Below, piece after piece: positions 19,963 through 29,287 of a stretch of 64,000 nt of DNA. This DNA is from Mesorhabditis belari (lineage: Eukaryota > Nematoda > Chromadorea > Rhabditida > Rhabditidae). The notes below the pieces were generated by a model. It did no database searches. It was not told the origin of the DNA and saw nothing but the letters and a program-made list of their open reading frames with translations. Location: NCBI GenBank assembly GCA_958450365.1, contig CAUEEP010000925.1, forward strand, positions 1,116,001 to 1,180,000, in the 5' to 3' direction. Position 1 is the stretch's first letter. Every line of letters starts with the position of its first letter. The translations under genes and the position numbers were made by a program.

Positions 19963-19964
19963 TA

Positions 19965-20059
19965 TTGAAGCACATTTCATTGTATAACAAGATGCATACT
20001 TTTCGAGAGGCTATTCAAGCGATTCGCATCATAATTCTTAGTCACTTCTTTTGAGAGCA
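19965..20059. repeat. target sequence of the Tc1-like element, also at 35774-35850
   Basis: TGAAGCACATTTCATTGTAT and about 75 following bases are shared with 35774-35850, where no transposon is present. Confidence 0.7.
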
Positions 20060-20212
20060 TTAAATAGCCTTTACGGGATCTTCTTCTTCACGAGAAAGCC
20101 AAGCATAAAACGGAATACCGAAGCGAAGAATTGTGTAGACAACAGAGAGAATGATGAAAATCGCAAGAATGAAACCGCGGATGCGTAGACATGTCGGCGA
20201 GAGACAAATCGC
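20060..20212 (-). pseudogene. last exon of a small membrane protein, isolated
   Basis: Behind the acceptor CATCGATTTCAG the frame reads AICLSPTCLRIRGFILAIFI, ILSVVYTILRFGIPFYAWLS and REEEDPVKAI, then TAA: 51 codons ending in an acidic tail after one membrane helix. The C-x-S-x-x-C-x-x-I-R start resembles the cassette TM segment (CYSQRCMCIRTLLIVLIALV). A frameshifted copy lies at 50998-51150. No upstream exon is visible beyond the shared intron, so this is called a fragment; it could belong to a gene with distant exons. Confidence 0.45.
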
Positions 20213-20414
20213 CTGAAATCGATGGCCAAACTATACGAATAGCTCAATTTTTCGAGGATATGCCCCCAAAGCACGAAAAAACAAAATAAAGAAGAAATCT
20301 TTCAGTTGCTAGATTCAAAAAACTCTGTTCTCACCAAAGTTCATCTGGCACAGATGGCAAAGCAGCTTCGAACCCTGACACCAAACCTTTCTGGCACAAT
20401 TCTCATTTTCGTTG

Positions 20415-20632
20415 ACATGACGAGTTTCGGGAAAGTTCTTGATCCAATTGTCAATTTCAACTGTCTCCGGCCATTGCACGAAACAAGCGGCTTCTTTATT
20501 TCCACTCGGAATTCCGGAATTCAGAATCAATTCAATTGTCGATTTGACACTTCCGAAACGAACCTCAGTCACAAATAACTCAACTTGAGTCTTCAAAAGT
20601 GCCGAATGATCAAAATGCCGAATGACCGGCAT
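20415..20632 (-). pseudogene. F-box-like family, internal fragment
   Basis: A stretch of about 65 residues of the body: HSALLKTQVELFVTEVRFGS, KSTIELILNSGIPSGNKEAA, then NWIKNFPETRHVNE. It ends on both sides in SINE-like repeats, with no F-box and no C-terminus. Confidence 0.75.
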
Positions 20633-20634
20633 TT

Positions 20635-20940
20635 CTGCACGAATTCCAACCTCGATTGCACAAAATCAATAGAAGGAATTCAAGGAAGTGATCATCAAAT
20701 TTGTCCTTCCTCTGGCACAGATGGCGAAGCGGCTTCGAACCGCGACACCAAACCTTTGTAGCGTTCTTTTTCTCACAATCAGCCTGTGAAAAGTATCGGT
20801 GTACTGTTTCGCAAATCCGGTTACACCTTAAAACCCAAGAAAGAGGGTTTGTACAAAATTGCGTCAAGGAAAATACGACAATTAGCTTCGAAAGTTTATA
20901 ACGTTCTGAGATTCCGTTGTAATCGCTTTTTATCATCACC
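20635..20940 (+). repeat. tRNA-like SINE candidate
   Basis: CTGGCACAGATGGCGAAGC and GGCTTCGAACCGCG (20714-20747) resemble RNA polymerase III A and B boxes set close together. A conserved body follows (CACAATCAGCCTGTGAAAAG to CCGTTGTAATCGCTTTTTAT). A head-only copy is at 20340-20400 and a reverse copy at 48950-49200. The tRNA origin is an inference from the boxes; no cloverleaf can be folded. Confidence 0.45.
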
Positions 20941-21572
20941 ATTTCTCTTGTCCATAAGCTATAAGCTAGTTATCGAGTTCTTCATTTATCATAGGCAGTA
21001 AATGGTCTCATTATATGCTAACGGGTTCTGGATTCGAGCTGTTCAATTAACCAAGAATCTCATCTGCAATATATCCAATTGTTATTTATTTTTCAGTGTT
21101 CAAATTTTGATGCAGAACTAGCGCTATTGTTATTTTCTGGATGATGTTATCAACGCAACACAATTTTTGCAAATAAACCGCCCAGGAAGTGAGAATTTCG
21201 CAAATGTGGTTTTTTTCGCTATGAAACTTTGATACAATTTTACAAATATTGATTATTCTAAGGTAGATTTTTGCGTAGATTCCGAAAATCTTAGTTTCAG
21301 AGCGATTCCAGCACTCTATCATAAAGAAAAACAGCTTTGAAAATCAAAGATTTTGAGTATCACATCTTGTGCGGGCTGAAATGCGTCAAAAAATACCGTA
21401 TTTCTAAATATTAATATTACCATTGTGTAGCCCTGAAAAAGAGCTTTCAGAAAATGTCTAACACCAATAGTTTAAAGTCAAAAACAAGGGAGTTACAGAG
21501 GTGCGAAAGTGACGATCGTTTTTCAAATATGATATCTCATTGTCCAGTACTGTAGGTGCCATAGACTAAATA
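20941..21572. repeat. repeat block and unassigned AT-rich sequence
   Basis: 20941-21150 matches the block at 2350-2580 and 51790-51990. 21150-21540 is AT-rich with no match and no credible frame. 21552-21572 is the truncated far end of exon B of the F-box gene at 21872. Confidence 0.5.
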
Positions 21573-21809
21573 GGTACCGTAAATACTGTAATACGCCCCA
21601 CCCCCATAAGAGCGGTGCGAAGTGTTGCGCTTAGGTAGCAAAAATGCCCGCTTAGGTAGCAAAAAATAGCCCTGAATTTCAGCTATTTTTTGATACCAAA
21701 GGCGCATTTTTTGAAATTACGGGCGCTTTGAAAAAAAATGAAATCCTAAAAAACTTTTGCGACTATGCGACTGTACGAGGGGGGTGAGGTACTATTACAG
21801 TATTTATGG
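21573..21809. mobile_element. MITE (237 bp) inserted in exon B of an F-box gene
   Basis: The inverted ends read GGTACCGTAAATACTGTAAT (left) and CTATTACAGTATTTATGG (right), with TA on both sides. It interrupts the exon B sequence ACTTA|TTTAGTCTATGG of the minus-strand gene at 21872-22966. The same element is at the identical base in the paralogue at 46799-47941 (48004-48264). Confidence 0.8.
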
Positions 21810-21871
21810 TAAGTGCTGTCATAAAAGTAAGCTGCTAAAATACAATAAATTCAGCGCATCAACAAATAAGA

Positions 21872-22966
21872 TTAGAATTGAAGCGGTGAAACATATTTGG
21901 CGAAGAAAAAGGCACGGTGGTGCACATAAATACAGTCACGCCGCTCGTCGATTCTCTTCCAATAGCAATCAATTGCATCCCTATTAAGGCAATCGTCAAA
22001 ATCAGAACGATCACAATAGCAATACTCAACCCCGTATTTTCTCAGCATTTCCATCATTGTATCCCTGATGAAAGTCCTGATGTTCGGTTCGTTGACCTGG
22101 CGAATATCAGGAAAGTTCTTGATCAAATTGTTAATTTCAACTGCCATTTGACCCTGCACGATACAAGCGGCTCCTTCATTTTCACTCGGGATTCCGGAAT
22201 TCAGAATCAACTCAATTGTCGATTTCACTTTTCCGCGATGGACCTTAGTCACAAATAACTCAAATTGAGTCTTCGAAAGTGCTGAATGACCTGTTGGAGA
22301 AAAATAATAATCACGATAAAGATCCACTGAGGTCATTTTGCAATTTTGAAGGCTTCCATTGATCAAAGACCATATAAGTTGTTGAGGTATCTCTTGTTCA
22401 TGTATATAGGAAAAGATCAATAATGCTCGATCGGTGACTTCGGCTTTAAAATTCTCCAAACAATTGTTGAAATGGGGCCCATAGATCACAACTTCCAACT
22501 CGTCGACTTGTTTCAAATTATCCAAGACCCTCTTGAGTGCCGAAAGTTCTTCCCCATCGAAGGCGTCATACTTTTTATCTGAAATGCACAAAACCGAACA
22601 TCGTTCAACCTGTGACAAGAGAAGAATATTATGTGACAAGAGACCGAAAGGAAGAGGAGTTGATTCAGGAAATTTCATGATCGAGACCAGATCGGAGTAG
22701 ACATTTGGGGGTAGACCAGATTGGAGTCGACGGTGCTCCGAATAAAAATCTCGTGCTTCTATTTCGATGTGAATCGAATGGATTTGTTTTCCAAAAATTC
22801 GGGCTGGTTTCCGGAGAAGAATCCATCGAAATCTTCTGTCAACTTTCATCAATTCGGGCACATCTTTTGGCTCCAATTCATCGATTACTTCCAAAACCAA
22901 ATCGTAGAAGAGTTTCCTCATCGGAAATTTGAGAAGATTGGGCATCTCGACTGGAAGTTCTGCCAT
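21872..22966 (-). CDS. F-box-like family protein, intact (364 aa)
   Basis: Start at MAELPVEMPNLLKFPMRKLF behind TTTTCAGGCAGA. The F-box-like region has KDVPELMKVDRRFRWILLRK. This copy belongs to a subgroup with a longer linker (EHRRLQSGLPPNVYSDLVSI) and PESTPLPFG in place of AESRPLPFY. The body is complete (LSALKRVLDNLKQVDELEVV, NSGIPSENEGAACIV). The Ser-rich tail is missing: YCYCDRSDFDDCLNRDAIDC leads directly to YWKRIDERRDCIYVHH and the end FFFAKYVSPLQF. Its closest relative is 46799-47941 (+). Exon B downstream is interrupted by a MITE, so only the unspliced C-terminus can be made. Confidence 0.8.
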   Translation of the reverse strand: MAELPVEMPNLLKFPMRKLFYDLVLEVIDELEPKDVPELMKVDRRFRWILLRKPARIFGKQIHSIHIEIEARDFYSEHRRLQSGLPPNVYSDLVSIMKFPESTPLPFGLLSHNILLLSQVERCSVLCISDKKYDAFDGEELSALKRVLDNLKQVDELEVVIYGPHFNNCLENFKAEVTDRALLIFSYIHEQEIPQQLIWSLINGSLQNCKMTSVDLYRDYYFSPTGHSALSKTQFELFVTKVHRGKVKSTIELILNSGIPSENEGAACIVQGQMAVEINNLIKNFPDIRQVNEPNIRTFIRDTMMEMLRKYGVEYCYCDRSDFDDCLNRDAIDCYWKRIDERRDCIYVHHRAFFFAKYVSPLQF

Positions 22967-23700
22967 TCTGCCTGAAAATTTAAAAATTAGAAAAGAACAA
23001 TCAGTGAATATATGGCAGAAAAATTGGCTACAAAACAAAAACAATAAACAAAGTGGGGAGAAATGCCGGTTTTTAGCTAAAGTTTGACAAAATCTCTGAT
23101 TTCCCTAAAACTTGTGATGATCTTTAGTGCATAAACAACAATAATCAAAGCTTTACATCTAAAAAGAGCTAAAATTGACTCAAAAGATTTCAACAGTCGC
23201 TGTTTTTAAGCAAAAAACCGTGTCGTAGACCAAAAGTAGCTCATTTGTTATCAAAACAATGTTTTAAACTAGTAAACATGCGTTTAAAAAAACATGAAAG
23301 TCTATTCTAACAAGGAATCACTCGAAAAGCTCAAAATATGGCAGAAAAGAGCACCAATCACTTTCGGGGAGAAGAGAAGAATGAATTCCAAGCGCGAAAT
23401 TTCCCCTTTACCCCATCAATTGATACCGTAGCCCACGAGGTTGTCATTTAGAATTCGAATTTGGGTGTTTGGCTCACATTTTGTTTGCAACTCGTAATCC
23501 ATGGTTAATTGCAGTTTTTGAAATTTTGAAATTTTTGTCGATTCACGAAAGAGAAGTGACAGCTTGGTTACAAAAATTTCGACAAGAAACTATTTTTCGT
23601 TTCCGGACACGATTCGCATTCGCATTCGCAGGATTCGCAAATCCAAATCAATCAATGCAAATCAATTTGCAAATTAAAGTTTTTTTGGTTGCTGCGCAAA
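22967..23700 (-). promoter_or_regulatory. 5' flank of the F-box gene at 21872
   Basis: Full-length version of the family flank, from the acceptor TTTTCAGGCAG next to the ATG out to CAGCTTGGTTACAAAAATTTC near 23560. After 23610 a short run of GCATTC/GATTCGCA repeats replaces the usual sequence. Confidence 0.5.
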
Positions 23701-23852
23701 AAGTTAGTGCTGAAGTCTTGTTTGCTTGACATTTAATACGAAGTTTCAGGACAGTTTCAGGACATTGTTTGCTGTGCCATCAAACTTTGGAATTCTTCCT
23801 GCTTCACTGTGTTCAACGTCATCCATCCACGGCTTATGAGCTTACCAATTGT

Positions 23853-24020
23853 CTAAATCCAGTAATTACCATGAATAGCTGCATACACATTTCTTGGTTT
23901 TAGGTGCAATTTGGACAAAAGAGTCAAAAATGCTGAAGTGGACGCACCCATCTTCTTTGTAAGCATACCGTATTCTTGCCAGAAACTAGAGGGCTTCGAC
24001 TTGTCATTTGCTATTCTTAA
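23853..24020 (-). other. possible exon of an unknown gene
   Basis: An open stretch of 56 codons reads LRIANDKSKPSSFWQEYGML, TKKMGASTSAFLTLLSKLHL and KPRNVYAAIHGNYWI before TAG. Composition looks protein-like (Trp, Gly, Lys in ordered spacing) and GTAATT after AIHG could be a donor. No second copy and no start are visible, so this remains a weak call. Confidence 0.25.
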
Positions 24021-24264
24021 TCATCACCCGATCTTAATCATCACCCGATCAAATCATTGAATTTCCCGATAAGAGGTCGTAGTTTTGAGAGTCTGAGAAA
24101 AAGGGGCAAAGGCGAATTGAGCTCTGAGGAATCCTGATGAAAATGCTTACAATTTTGCCGTATAAGAGAGTTTCCGTTTCGAGGATGTTCATCACAGCTT
24201 ATCAAAGATTTAGGATCAAGAATAGCTATTCTAGTGAACTTCTCACAAGATTCTCAATTGCAGA

Positions 24265-24855
24265 ATGTTCAAACTGAAAGTTCTTCTTTTCTTCTCCGCC
24301 GTTTTCGTCTTTTCGGCCATCAGCGGAGCTCCCGTTGAGAACAATGCGCCAAAAGTGGTTTGTTGCTTTTTTGATAATGCACAATGCAAACATTAAATTA
24401 TCCATTGGATAGATCCCTATTGCTTACAGGGAAATGTAAAGAAATCAGTCCAAATTTCAACTTTTAGACGCACTCAATATTGGCTTTTTGGATGAACAAC
24501 GGCTCGACCTGAAATACTCATCCTATGGGGATCAGCTTTTCAATTTTTGTGCTAGATCCTGAATTCCAATTTGAAACTCTCGACTTCCAAGCCTAGAAAT
24601 AAAAACAAGTTACAAAAATTGAAAGAAAACGCCTAAGTAGAGCTCGTTATAGGTGTAATGCAGCGAATGTTTCAGAATGCGGACTGCCAGAAGGATTCGG
24701 ATTGCGGTGTGGGCGAGAGCTGCGTGCAACAATGCTATCCACAATACTGGAACCACTGTGACAACGTTTGTCGCCAAAAAGTCCAAATCGAAGCGACCGT
24801 CAAGAAGGCTCAAAAATCAAGATCGAATCTTAATCAAAACTTATTCCGTATTTGA
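24265..24855 (+). CDS. small secreted six-cysteine protein (90 aa)
   Basis: Two exons, 24265-24357 and 24676-24855, joined in phase 0 over a 318-base intron (donor GTG|GTTTGT, acceptor TTTCAG). Exon 1 is a signal peptide: MFKLKVLLFFSAVFVFSAIS, with cleavage likely after GA. Exon 2 holds six cysteines spaced C-x5-C-x5-C-x3-C-x7-C-x3-C (DCQKDSDCGVGESCVQQCY, then HCDNVC) and a basic tail (KKAQKSRSNLNQNLFRI). The ATG follows AATTGCAG at one base, so the mRNA may be trans-spliced. The spacing would suit three disulfides, as in secreted defence-type or whey-acidic-like peptides, but no family is recognised. A truncated copy lies at 36890-37195. Confidence 0.7.
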
Positions 24856-24859
24856 AAAG

Positions 24860-25524
24860 CGCATGAAGGACTTTTGAGAAAGAATTTTAATATTTTTTTA
24901 AAATTTAATCTTTGAATGGATCGTTCTTCAACATAGCCAACAGATCTCATGCAAACGGGATTCGATCTCGCAGTCATCTCGAGTCAAACCTAACTGTTCC
25001 GGACGCCTCTAAACGAGCCACTTGTGCTTCGCCAATATGGAAAAGGTGAATATCGATATTGAATATGGAAAAGGTGCAATAACTAAATTTTCTTTTTCTC
25101 TGCTTTATCACCCTTTTCAATCTTACAACGTTCAGCTGCACTCACGACTTTTCCTCCATTCGAGTCGTCTTCAGCTAGATTGGTTGGATTTGCGCAAAAA
25201 AGGTGCAAGCCACCACGCCCGGTTGGCATTCCCTTGTTAATATTTTTACTTTTGCCTACTAATTAGACACGGATTCGGCTTGGTTTGGATTGAACGGAAA
25301 AGTGGCTTTTGACTAGGTTCAATTCACAATTCCCCAAAATGACGGTTTTAGGTTTTAGGTTAAACCGAAACCGAAACGACTTTTGGTTCAAAGGGAGATT
25401 CTGTGCTAATGCGCGCGGTAAGTACCAGTCTTGTCTTTGTCAGCTTTGGCTTCGGTTTTCTAGTTCAGAGTGTATCTGCATCCTTTGACTATCTACCCAT
25501 TTTTCTTACAAAAACTGCTACTGT
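24860..25524. repeat. 3' region of the Cys-rich gene, then dispersed repeats
   Basis: 24900-25020 is shared with the reversed copy near 36890-37000. 25040-25170 is the block with ATCACCCTTTTCAATCTTAC also found at 56870-56965. 25195-25350 is a reversed copy of the CAACCGGGCGTGGTGG repeat. No gene is seen. Confidence 0.5.
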
Positions 25525-26353
25525 CCCGGCTCTGCAAAGACCCTGGGAAACACGAAATTGCACGAGACAAGCGGTTCCTATGTTGTCACTCGGAATTCAG
25601 AATCAACTCAATCGTCGATCTGACATCTTCTGAATGAATCCACGTCACGAATAACTCAAATTGAGTCTTCGAAAGTGCTGAATGAAGTGTTGGATAATCA
25701 CCAAAAGAATAACGAAGCTCCATCGGGTCATTTTGCAATTTTTAAGGCTTCCATTGATCAAAGACAACATAAGTTGGTGTCGTTGTACCTCTGCATGGTA
25801 AAAAAAAAATAATGCTCGATCGGTGACTTCAGCTTTTAAATTCTCCAAACAATCGCTGAAATTGTTTCCATTGATCCCCACTTGCAGTTCGTGGACCTGT
25901 TTCAAATTGGAGAAAACCATCTTGAATGCCGAAAGTTCTTCGCCATCCAAGGCATCATACTCCATATCTGAAATGTTCAAAACCGAACATCGTTTAACCT
26001 GTGACAGGAGAAGACCATTGTGTGACAAGAGACTGAAATGAAGAGGAGTTGATTCAGGAAATTTCATGATCGAGACCAGATCGGAGTAGATATATAGGGT
26101 AGACCAGATCGGCGTCGATAGTGACCCGAATGAACATGTCGTTTTTCTATTTCGATGTGAATCGAATGGATTTGTTTTCCAAAAATCCGTGCTGGTTCCT
26201 GGAGAAGAATCCATCGAAATCTTCTGTCAACTTTCATCAATTCGGGCACATCTTTTGGCTCCAACTCATCGATTACTTCCAAAACCAGATCGTAGCAGAG
26301 TGTCCCATCGGGAAGTTGAGGAGATTGAGCATCTCGACTGGAAGTTTCACCAT
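25525..26353 (-). pseudogene. F-box-like family copy, multiply frameshifted
   Basis: Starts MVKLPVEMLNLLNFPMG at 26353 behind TTTTCAGGCCGA, and loses frame at once because one base is missing in the GGGAAAACTC segment. The F-box-like region continues in another frame (LCYDLVLEVIDELEPKDVPE), then the body from YSDLVSIMKFPESTPLHFSL to LINGSLKNCKM, another frameshift near 25715, and remnants to 25525. It carries the same GLCRAG-type insertion as the pseudogene at 541-1605. Belongs to the PESTPL subgroup. Confidence 0.8.
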
Positions 26354-26660
26354 TCGGCCTGAAAATTGAAAGATTAGAAAAGAACAATCTATAAATATAT
26401 GGTTGGCTGCAGAAGAAAAAAATCAACAGGGTGGCTCAAAATGCCGGTTTTTAGCCAAAGTTTGATAAAATCTTTGATTTTCTAAAGCCTGCGATGATTT
26501 TCAGTGCATAAACAACAATAAACAACTCTTTACATCTAAAAGGAGCAAAAATTGACTCAAAAGATTCAAAAGGTCGCTGTTTTTAAGTGAAAATGTGTCG
26601 TAGACGAAAAATAGATCTGAATAATTGCAACAAAATTACACCGAAATTATAAAGATTGAC
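26354..26660 (-). promoter_or_regulatory. partial 5' flank of an F-box copy
   Basis: Proximal part of the family flank (to GTCGTAGACGAAAAATAG near 26595). It is cut off where the sHSP block begins. Confidence 0.4.
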
Positions 26661-26739
26661 CCACATATGGCCAACTTTGGTCATTTTGTTGCACTTATTG
26701 AGGTCTATTTTTGGTCTACCACACATTTTTGCTTAATAC

Positions 26740-26840
26740 CTAATAGTCCAAAAGAGAAGAGAGATGAGCAGCTAAAAAAGGAGAACGAAAAGAAGAAGAA
26801 AAAACGCGAGAGAGCCAGAAAGAGACGAAATATCGAGTGA
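26740..26840 (+). other. Lys/Arg/Glu-rich open tail shared by two sHSP blocks
   Basis: A purine-only stretch ends in TGA and reads SPKEKRDEQLKKENEKKKKK, then RERARKRRNIE. The third sHSP block has the same frame at 61015-61110 on the minus strand (SPKKKRDQQLKKENEKKRSR, RERATKRRNIE). The frame and stop are preserved in both. It could be the C-terminal end of a former upstream gene, possibly a basic-leucine-zipper-like protein, or simple purine-rich DNA. Confidence 0.35.
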
Positions 26841-26913
26841 TTTCGAGAGACTCCGAGAAAGGTTCTTTTCGAAAGAGGCAAAAGAGGGGAAGGGGAAAAC
26901 AAGTGTCGACTCC

Positions 26914-26966
26914 GTTTCCAGAATTTTCGAGAACCTCCCGGAAGCCCCATCGAATCCTATATAAAC
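26914..26966 (+). promoter_or_regulatory. sHSP promoter: heat-shock element and TATA box
   Basis: TTTCCAGAATTTTCGAGAAC (26914-26933) contains TTC-GAA-TTC-GAA with five-base spacing, which is a strong heat-shock factor site. TATATAA follows at 26959-26965, about 75 bases before the ATG at 27040. Confidence 0.75.
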
Positions 26967-27039
26967 CGACGGTTCACTCCAGCGGTCATCAACTCAAATC
27001 AACACATCTTGCTATCAACAACTACCTTCACGCTTCCAA

Positions 27040-27778
27040 ATGTCACTTCTTCTTTTTCCCTCGAACAATTTCTGTCGTCCATTCAGCCGTCGACATCCCT
27101 TCAATGATATCTTCGAAACTATCAATTCATTGGAAAGGGCTTTCGATGGACCAACAATCCATCGAGACCTTCAGCAACAAGAAATGGTATCTTTTTAAGG
27201 CAAATTTGCTTGTTAACTCTGTCATAGACTTTTGAAATCGTAAGTAGCTTATAAGGTAGCTTAACTTTTTCAATACCAGAACTCACTTTTTAGATTTCGT
27301 TGAGTGATGAGGGTTTCTCCGTGAAATGCGACGTCTCCTCGTATAAACCCGATGAATTGAAATTGCGATTGGACGGGGATGTTTTGTCGATTGAAGGAGA
27401 GCACAAAGAGGAGAATGAGCAGGTGAAAAATTAAAGTTAATTACAAAGTATAGTCAATTCAAATTGAAGAATCTTAATCTTAATGCTTAACCATAAAATT
27501 TGATGCTAGTTATTATTTAGATATTATATGAAAAGCATTCCTTTCTTCACCCCATTCAACCCCACATATTTCAGGGCTCCGTCCACCTCCGTTTGCAACG
27601 TTCCATTAGAATTCCCGTGGATCAAATCGATCTCTCGTCACTTCAATCATCACTCGATCAACATGGAAATCTCTCAATCCATGCCCCATTGATTGAAAAG
27701 AAGAAACAACTGAATGGGCAAGAGATTCCCATTCAAATTACCGGACAACAAAAGGAAACAGGAACAATCGAGAATTAA
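27040..27778 (+). CDS. small heat-shock protein (HSP20/alpha-crystallin, HSP16-like), 159 aa
   Basis: Exons 27040-27186, 27294-27422 and 27575-27778, all phase 0, with identical exon sizes to the copy at 9347-10074. The N-terminus is MSLLLFPSNNFCRPFSRRHP; the alpha-crystallin domain has DEGFSVKCDVSSYKPDELKL, LDGDVLSIEGEHKE, RSIRIPVDQIDLSSLQSSLD and LSIHAPLIEKKKQLN. It ends ITGQQKETGTIEN. This copy has the best heat-shock element of the two intact genes, so it is likely the main heat-inducible one. A cytosolic chaperone holding unfolded proteins is the known family role. Confidence 0.9.
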
Positions 27779-28659
27779 CAGCATCCAAAACTCTCAACTA
27801 CCCCAATTGAACTTTCTCTTTACCACATTTTTCTGTGCTACTTTTTTGATTTGAAAAATATATCTCAACTCACATTTTTAGTGTAATTTTTGCGGTTCGA
27901 TTTTGCTTATGTGAATACTTTAATAAATTATTGTATTTTTAGTTCAAAAATACAACTAAACACGTTTGCAAACAAAATAAGCATTCAAAATGTGTATAAC
28001 ATCATCCAGAAAACAACAATTTGCTGCAAAATTTCAACACTGAAAAATAAAGAAGCACAAAATCGTATTCACATATCACGATAAAACATCAAAAAATAAA
28101 ATCTCGCACTCACAACCTCAAATTTCGACAGGCACATTTTTGGCAAAGAAGCGAAGGTAGTTGAAGCCAAACGTGTCATAGAGTTTGTAAAGAATTTAGT
28201 TGTATTCCCGTTTACCATCAATTACTTTTCACCTGATAATAGACAGGTTGACCGTTGGAGTTTAGGCAAAACGATACCGTACTTAAGGATGAGGGTAAAA
28301 TTAAGAAGGGTGAATTGCCATCTTTTATCCCACAAATTCTGAAATCAAGAATAAGAAAAAAGTGACAATGCCAGGAACATCAGATCTTAGGGATTACGGT
28401 GCCTTTTTCATAATCCCACATTTTAGATCATGCATTTTAATGAAAGGGTCATTTACTTTAGATCGGCGACGCGAATTCTATGCTGGAGACGACTGGACAC
28501 ATTTTTCGAGCGATCATCCTCAACATTTCGACGTTTAGATGGAATCGGTTGGTGCCTATAGTAAGCCTGGAGAGAATGGTAACAATTACTTCAAGTGAAG
28601 AGTTTAAAAGCTACTTAAAATGGTACTATAGCCAGGGCAAGGCCTTGATGTAAGGTGCC
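27779..28659. repeat. 3' part of the sHSP block, no gene seen
   Basis: Shared with the regions after the other two sHSP copies and with 55840-56460. It includes a reversed relic of the FFAKNVPVEI tail near 28110-28270 and the block with GATCGGCGACGCG near 28460. No intact frame. Confidence 0.5.
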
Positions 28660-28775
28660 TTTGCAAAATAATAGGATCACCCCTAAATTTTGCACTTTTT
28701 TTGCTATGAAATTTAATAACGCCAAATAGCTTTTAAAATATAGTGTTTCCCTCGATTTTGCACTAGGAAAGGTAG
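28660..28775. repeat. Tc3-like remnant, internally deleted
   Basis: TTGCAAAATAATAGGATCAC at 28664 is a decayed end of the family at 7571. After about 80 bases a reversed piece of its transposase follows (TATAGTGTTTCCCTCGATTT). The same structure, longer, is at 56455-56720. Confidence 0.5.
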
Positions 28776-29287
28776 TATTGGGTTGGTGAGTTGAAAACTG
28801 CCGGACTTTGAACTAAAATTTATTCAACATAAAACCATGAATTCATTCCAAATAATTTCCATTATTATTGACGACTTCTGCCCATTTTACAGGCAATTTG
28901 CGGATTCCTCTTTCTTCGTAGGATTTTGGTTTGTGTGTGAGACAAGTGTGAGATTCAAAAATGGAGGACAGGAGATGTCCCACTTTGAGCACTTTCTTCA
29001 AAAGAAACCCATTTTGGTGTCAATAGAAAAGTTGTGGAGAATTTTTCGTATTTTCGTTGTATTTTCAAAGCTGAAGTCATCGATCGAGCATCAGGCAAGA
29101 TTGATTCTTGGAAGGAAGACAACAACTTTTATCAAACATCAGCCAGAATTTCCCTTTGAACCCAACGTTGTTTCGGTTTCGGTTTAACCTACAACTATCA
29201 TTTTTGACTAATTGTAAATTGCACCTAATCAAAAATTACTTTTCCGTTCAATGAAAACCAAGCCATTCGGCTTGTGTCTAATTAGTA
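28776..29287 (+). repeat. unassigned sequence, then chimeric F-box/R3 repeat
   Basis: 28776-29060 shows nothing certain. From about 29067 a fragment of a divergent F-box member reads FKAEVIDRAS-like in broken frames. It passes without a gap into the dispersed repeat that starts CAGAATTTCCCTTTGAACCC. The same junction occurs at 55690-55830, 59110-59280 and 62020-62170. Confidence 0.45.

Noticed and set aside
22967..23044. N-terminal extension MFLFCSQFFCHIFTDCSF seen in many F-box copies, looking like a signal peptide
   Set aside because: It reads through the pyrimidine-rich tract and the acceptor directly before the conserved ATG. Conservation is explained by recent duplication of the whole flank.
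26705..26950. Phe/Ser-rich frame opposite the Lys/Arg-rich tail
   Set aside because: Complement of a purine-only stretch (TTC/TCT codons); no independent support.
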